A stretch of 64,000 bases of DNA from assembly GCA_022641835.1 (NCBI GenBank), contig CP048715.1:496001-560000 (forward strand), given 5' to 3'. The notes beneath the pieces are model-generated. The model did no database searches and was not told the DNA's origin. It saw nothing but the letters and a program-made list of their open reading frames with translations. The stretch comes from Petasospora fabianii. Its lineage: Eukaryota > Ascomycota > Saccharomycetes > Phaffomycetales > Wickerhamomycetaceae. Made by a program: the position numbers and the translations under genes. Every line of letters begins with the position of its first letter. Position 1 is the stretch's first letter. Shown piece by piece: positions 61,227 through 64,000 of the stretch.

Positions 61227-63689
61227 TCATTCATCATCCTCAATGATCTCAGCCGTCTTTTTAGCAGTTGTTCTCTTGTTAGACTTCTTTGTCTTCTTCT
61301 CCTCCTCTTCCTTGGCATGGGCCAATGCTTCCTCTTCTGTGTGGTTTGGTTCGACGACCAACTCACCATTTTTCACATCAACCTTTACAGTCTCAGTGTT
61401 CTTGATTTGTCCTTTTAACAGGTAGATAGCCATTGGGTTCAAAAGCTTCTTTTGAATGAGTCTGTTCAGAGGTCTGGCACCATAGAGATTGTCGTAGCCG
61501 TGCTCTGTTAACCAGTCCTTGGCTTCGTCACTGAGTTTCAATGTGATCCTCTTATCAACCAATCTCTCCTGGACTTCAGAAAGTCTGATATCAACAATGC
61601 TGCGAAGAACTTCCTTAGACAGTCTGTTGAAGACCAAGATATCATCGATACGATTGATGAATTCTGGTGGGTAATTTCTCTTCATGGCTTCAATGACCTT
61701 GTTCTTCGTGGACTTAGAGATCTTACCAGTGTCGTTCTTAATCTCCTCATCATGCAACAAGATATCTTGACCGATGTTCGATGTCATCACAATGATGGTG
61801 TTCTTGAAGTCAACATGAGTACCATGTGAATCAGTCAATTGGCCCTCATCCAAAACCTGTAACAAGACTTTGCAAACATCTGGGTGAGCCTTCTCAAACT
61901 CATCAAACAAGACAACAGCGTATGGTTTTCTTCTCACGGCCTCAGTCAACTGACCACCGGACTCACTCATGACGTAACCTGGTGGAGCTCCAATGAGTCT
62001 TGAGACAGTGTGCTTTTCCTGGAATTCTGACATGTCAAACCTGATGACGTTGTTGGAGTTGTCAAACAAGAACTCAGCAAGTGCTTTGGTAAGCTCGGTC
62101 TTACCAGTACCTGTCGGACCAAGGAACATGAAACTGGCAATGGGTCTCTTGTCAGAAGTCAAACCTGCTCTCTGAAGTCTGACAGCATCAGCAATCGAAT
62201 GAATAGCCTCATCCTGACCGACAACTCTCTTCTTCAGTGACTCATCCATGTAAAGGAGACGATCCTTATCACCCTTGAGAACGGTGTCAATTGGAATACC
62301 CGTCATCTTTGAAATGACCTTAGAAATGTCATCGGAAGTGACAGACTCATGCAGCAAACTCGATTCGGAGTTACCATCCTCCTGTTCACTTAGAGCCACC
62401 TTCTTCTCCAGCTCTGGGATCTTGGCGTATCTCAACTCAGAAGCCTGACCATAGCTACCTTCTCTTTGGGCAATCTCGAGGTCCAACTTGGCTTGTTCAA
62501 GGTCCTTCTTAGCATTCTTAATGGCATCAATCTCAGCCTTCTCTTGCTCCCAAACCTCAGTGAGTCTAGAGAGTTCATTCTGCTTGAGCTTCAAATCAGC
62601 CTCCAGTTTATCACGTCTTTCAACGGATAATGGGTCCGTCTCTTTCTTTAGAGACTCGAGCTCAATCTGAATAGTCATGATAGATCTGTCAAGAATTTGG
62701 ATGGAGTCTGGTTTAGACTCGTGCTGAAGTCTCAAGACAGCACATGCTTCATCAACAAGATCAATGGCCTTATCCGGGAGGAATCTGTCAGTGATGTAAC
62801 GATTACTGAGTGTAGCAGCAGAAACAAGAGCTGCGTCAGTGATTCTGACACCATGGTGGACCTCGTAACGTTCTTTCAAACCTCTAAGGATAGAGATTGT
62901 ATCTTCAACACTTGGCTCATTCAACAGAATTGGCTGGAATCTTCTGGCAAGTGCAGGATCTTTCTCTATGATCTTGAACTCATCCAATGTCGTAGCTGAA
63001 ATACATCTCAATCCTCTGGCGAGCTTTGGCTTCAAGATGTTGGATGCATCCATGGATCCATCACTCTTACCCAAACCAAGTAACATGTGGACTTCATCAA
63101 TGAAGACAATGATCTCACCATTGGCTTGATCAATCTCTTCCAGGACTTTTTTCAGTCTTTCCTCAAACTCACCTCTAAACTTGGCACCAGCAATCAAGGC
63201 ACCTAAGTCGAGGGCAACCAATTGCTTGTCCTTCAAACTCTCGGGGACCTCACCTTTAACGATACGTTGAGCAAGACCATCAATTAGAGACGTCTTACCA
63301 ACACCGGCGCTACCAATAAGCACTGGATTGTTCTTTGTTCTTCTGGACAAAATCTGGATGGCACGTTGTATTTCTTGATCACGGCCAATAACTGGGTCGA
63401 GCTTTCCCTCTGCGGCTAGCTTTGTGAGGTTGGTACCAAACTGTTCAAGTGCTGGCTTCTCTTCTTCTTGCTGGCCGTTCATGTTCATTCTAAATCCTTG
63501 AGGGCCATGACTTGCATATGTTCTGACGGGGATGCTGTAACGAGATGGCCCACCTAAGGTATTTAGGGTGTGGGGAAGTTGGCGAGCTGTAAAGGTGGCG
63601 ATGGCCGGAGGGAGATGTGTAAGTACCTGACCGGTTGCTCTGGCCCTGGCGAGCGCTCTCACTGAGTATGGGACTCTTTTCGATAGCAT
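61227..63689 (-). CDS. HSP78: Mitochondrial ClpB-type disaggregase Hsp78
   Basis: This is an 820-residue AAA+ chaperone (yeast 811). An Arg-rich presequence ([20 protein letters not shown]) is cleaved on import. AAA-1 has Walker A GSAGVGKT (residues 126-133) and IVFIDEVH as Walker B. The coiled-coil M domain (~380-480) separates it from AAA-2, with Walker A GPTGTGKT and [14 protein letters not shown]. It lacks the full ClpB N-domain, as Hsp78 does. In the matrix it dissolves aggregates with Ssc1 and preserves respiration under heat. The ATG at 63689 is chosen because the longer frame begins at TTG. A perfect heat-shock element lies upstream. Confidence 0.95.
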   Translation of the reverse strand: MLSKRVPYSVRALARARATGQVLTHLPPAIATFTARQLPHTLNTLGGPSRYSIPVRTYASHGPQGFRMNMNGQQEEEKPALEQFGTNLTKLAAEGKLDPVIGRDQEIQRAIQILSRRTKNNPVLIGSAGVGKTSLIDGLAQRIVKGEVPESLKDKQLVALDLGALIAGAKFRGEFEERLKKVLEEIDQANGEIIVFIDEVHMLLGLGKSDGSMDASNILKPKLARGLRCISATTLDEFKIIEKDPALARRFQPILLNEPSVEDTISILRGLKERYEVHHGVRITDAALVSAATLSNRYITDRFLPDKAIDLVDEACAVLRLQHESKPDSIQILDRSIMTIQIELESLKKETDPLSVERRDKLEADLKLKQNELSRLTEVWEQEKAEIDAIKNAKKDLEQAKLDLEIAQREGSYGQASELRYAKIPELEKKVALSEQEDGNSESSLLHESVTSDDISKVISKMTGIPIDTVLKGDKDRLLYMDESLKKRVVGQDEAIHSIADAVRLQRAGLTSDKRPIASFMFLGPTGTGKTELTKALAEFLFDNSNNVIRFDMSEFQEKHTVSRLIGAPPGYVMSESGGQLTEAVRRKPYAVVLFDEFEKAHPDVCKVLLQVLDEGQLTDSHGTHVDFKNTIIVMTSNIGQDILLHDEEIKNDTGKISKSTKNKVIEAMKRNYPPEFINRIDDILVFNRLSKEVLRSIVDIRLSEVQERLVDKRITLKLSDEAKDWLTEHGYDNLYGARPLNRLIQKKLLNPMAIYLLKGQIKNTETVKVDVKNGELVVEPNHTEEEALAHAKEEEEKKTKKSNKRTTAKKTAEIIEDDE

Positions 63690-63763
63690 TGCAGTTAGGT
63701 CTTCAAGAAGGTTCAAAAGGAAGAAGGAATTCAAATGGTTGACAGGAAGGCTAATTGACAGTC

Positions 63764-63772
63764 TTTTTATAT
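63764..63772 (-). promoter_or_regulatory. TATA box of HSP78
   Basis: The minus strand reads ATATAAAAA, 75 bases upstream of the ATG and between it and the heat-shock element. Confidence 0.55.
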
Positions 63773-63799
63773 GGCTTTAGGAACAATCCCCTCCACAAT

Positions 63800-63814
63800 T
63801 TTCCAGAACTTTCG
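63800..63814 (-). promoter_or_regulatory. Heat-shock element upstream of HSP78
   Basis: On the plus strand TTTCC AGAAC TTTCG gives three contiguous nTTCn/nGAAn units, a perfect Hsf1 site, 111 bases from the ATG. The remaining sequence up to the window edge (63815-64000) holds no supported gene. Confidence 0.8.
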
Positions 63815-64000
63815 CGAGCATTCGGGACTCGGCTTCCGGCGGTTATCTGCAACCACCATATTTCTCTGCTTTGGTTAGCGCAACAGAGCGTGGAGAGAGC
63901 TGCTATGACAGGAAGTCAATTATGATTGATGAGTTTTATGTTAAAAGGCCTGTGCCAGAAATTCCCAATAGGCTGTTCATAAAGAGATGATGTGTAGACT

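Overview
This window looks like nuclear DNA of an ascomycete budding yeast (Saccharomycotina). Genes are compact and mostly intronless. The few introns use GTATGT, GTAAGT or GTGAGT donors and TACTAAC-like branch points, and almost every protein has a clear Saccharomyces cerevisiae counterpart. A PEX20-type peroxisomal co-receptor stands in place of PEX18/PEX21, which argues against Saccharomyces itself. CTG codons fall on conserved leucines (the GVL motif of Hsp26, the N-terminal CLL of Ale1), so the nuclear code appears standard here. I cannot name the species.

Layout. 0-9.3 kb: the 3' end of SPB1, an RGG/poly-His protein of unknown function, a short-chain dehydrogenase, convergent ALE1 and MED4, then the tandem pair DCS1-CMG1. 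9.3-14.3 kb: a 5 kb gene desert in front of a diverged CYC8/SSN6-like TPR protein. 16.1-22.2 kb: a Ser-rich orphan, HSP26 with a clear heat-shock element, and convergent RPP2 and a spliced NKP1/Fta4-type kinetochore gene. 22.2-25.4 kb: a second desert, followed by an orphan with a copper-fist-like N-terminal motif. 27.3-33.5 kb: EFT (eEF2, two introns around a 17-nt exon), VPS17 and a four-exon HAD phosphatase. 33.5-44 kb: a membrane orphan, an RBM26/27-like protein, ABZ2, SER2, MTM1, a Pil1-related protein, a MICOS Mic26/27 subunit and PEX20. 44-57 kb: KEL1, TDA11 and ACC1. 57-64 kb: the ACC1 upstream region, a tRNA-Val(CAC), a mitochondrial orphan and HSP78 with a perfect heat-shock element.

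Much of the window is conserved synteny with S. cerevisiae: MED4/ALE1, DCS1/CMG1, RPP2B/NKP1, YOR131C/VPS17/EFT1, and KEL1/TDA11/PEX18(20). These blocks firm up several otherwise weak gene calls. Most genes are housekeeping: translation, ribosome biogenesis, lipid synthesis, protein folding and sorting. I found no prophage-like, transposon, CRISPR or secondary-metabolite system. The most notable features are the eEF2 micro-exon gene structure, a probable 34-nt intron, a tRNA-Val with U at position 37, the diverged Cyc8-like gene behind its 5 kb upstream desert, and a cluster of three CDEI/Cbf1-type sites. Start codons were set on ATG. In many genes the open frame continues upstream only through TTG, GTG or CTG codons, and those extensions were trimmed.
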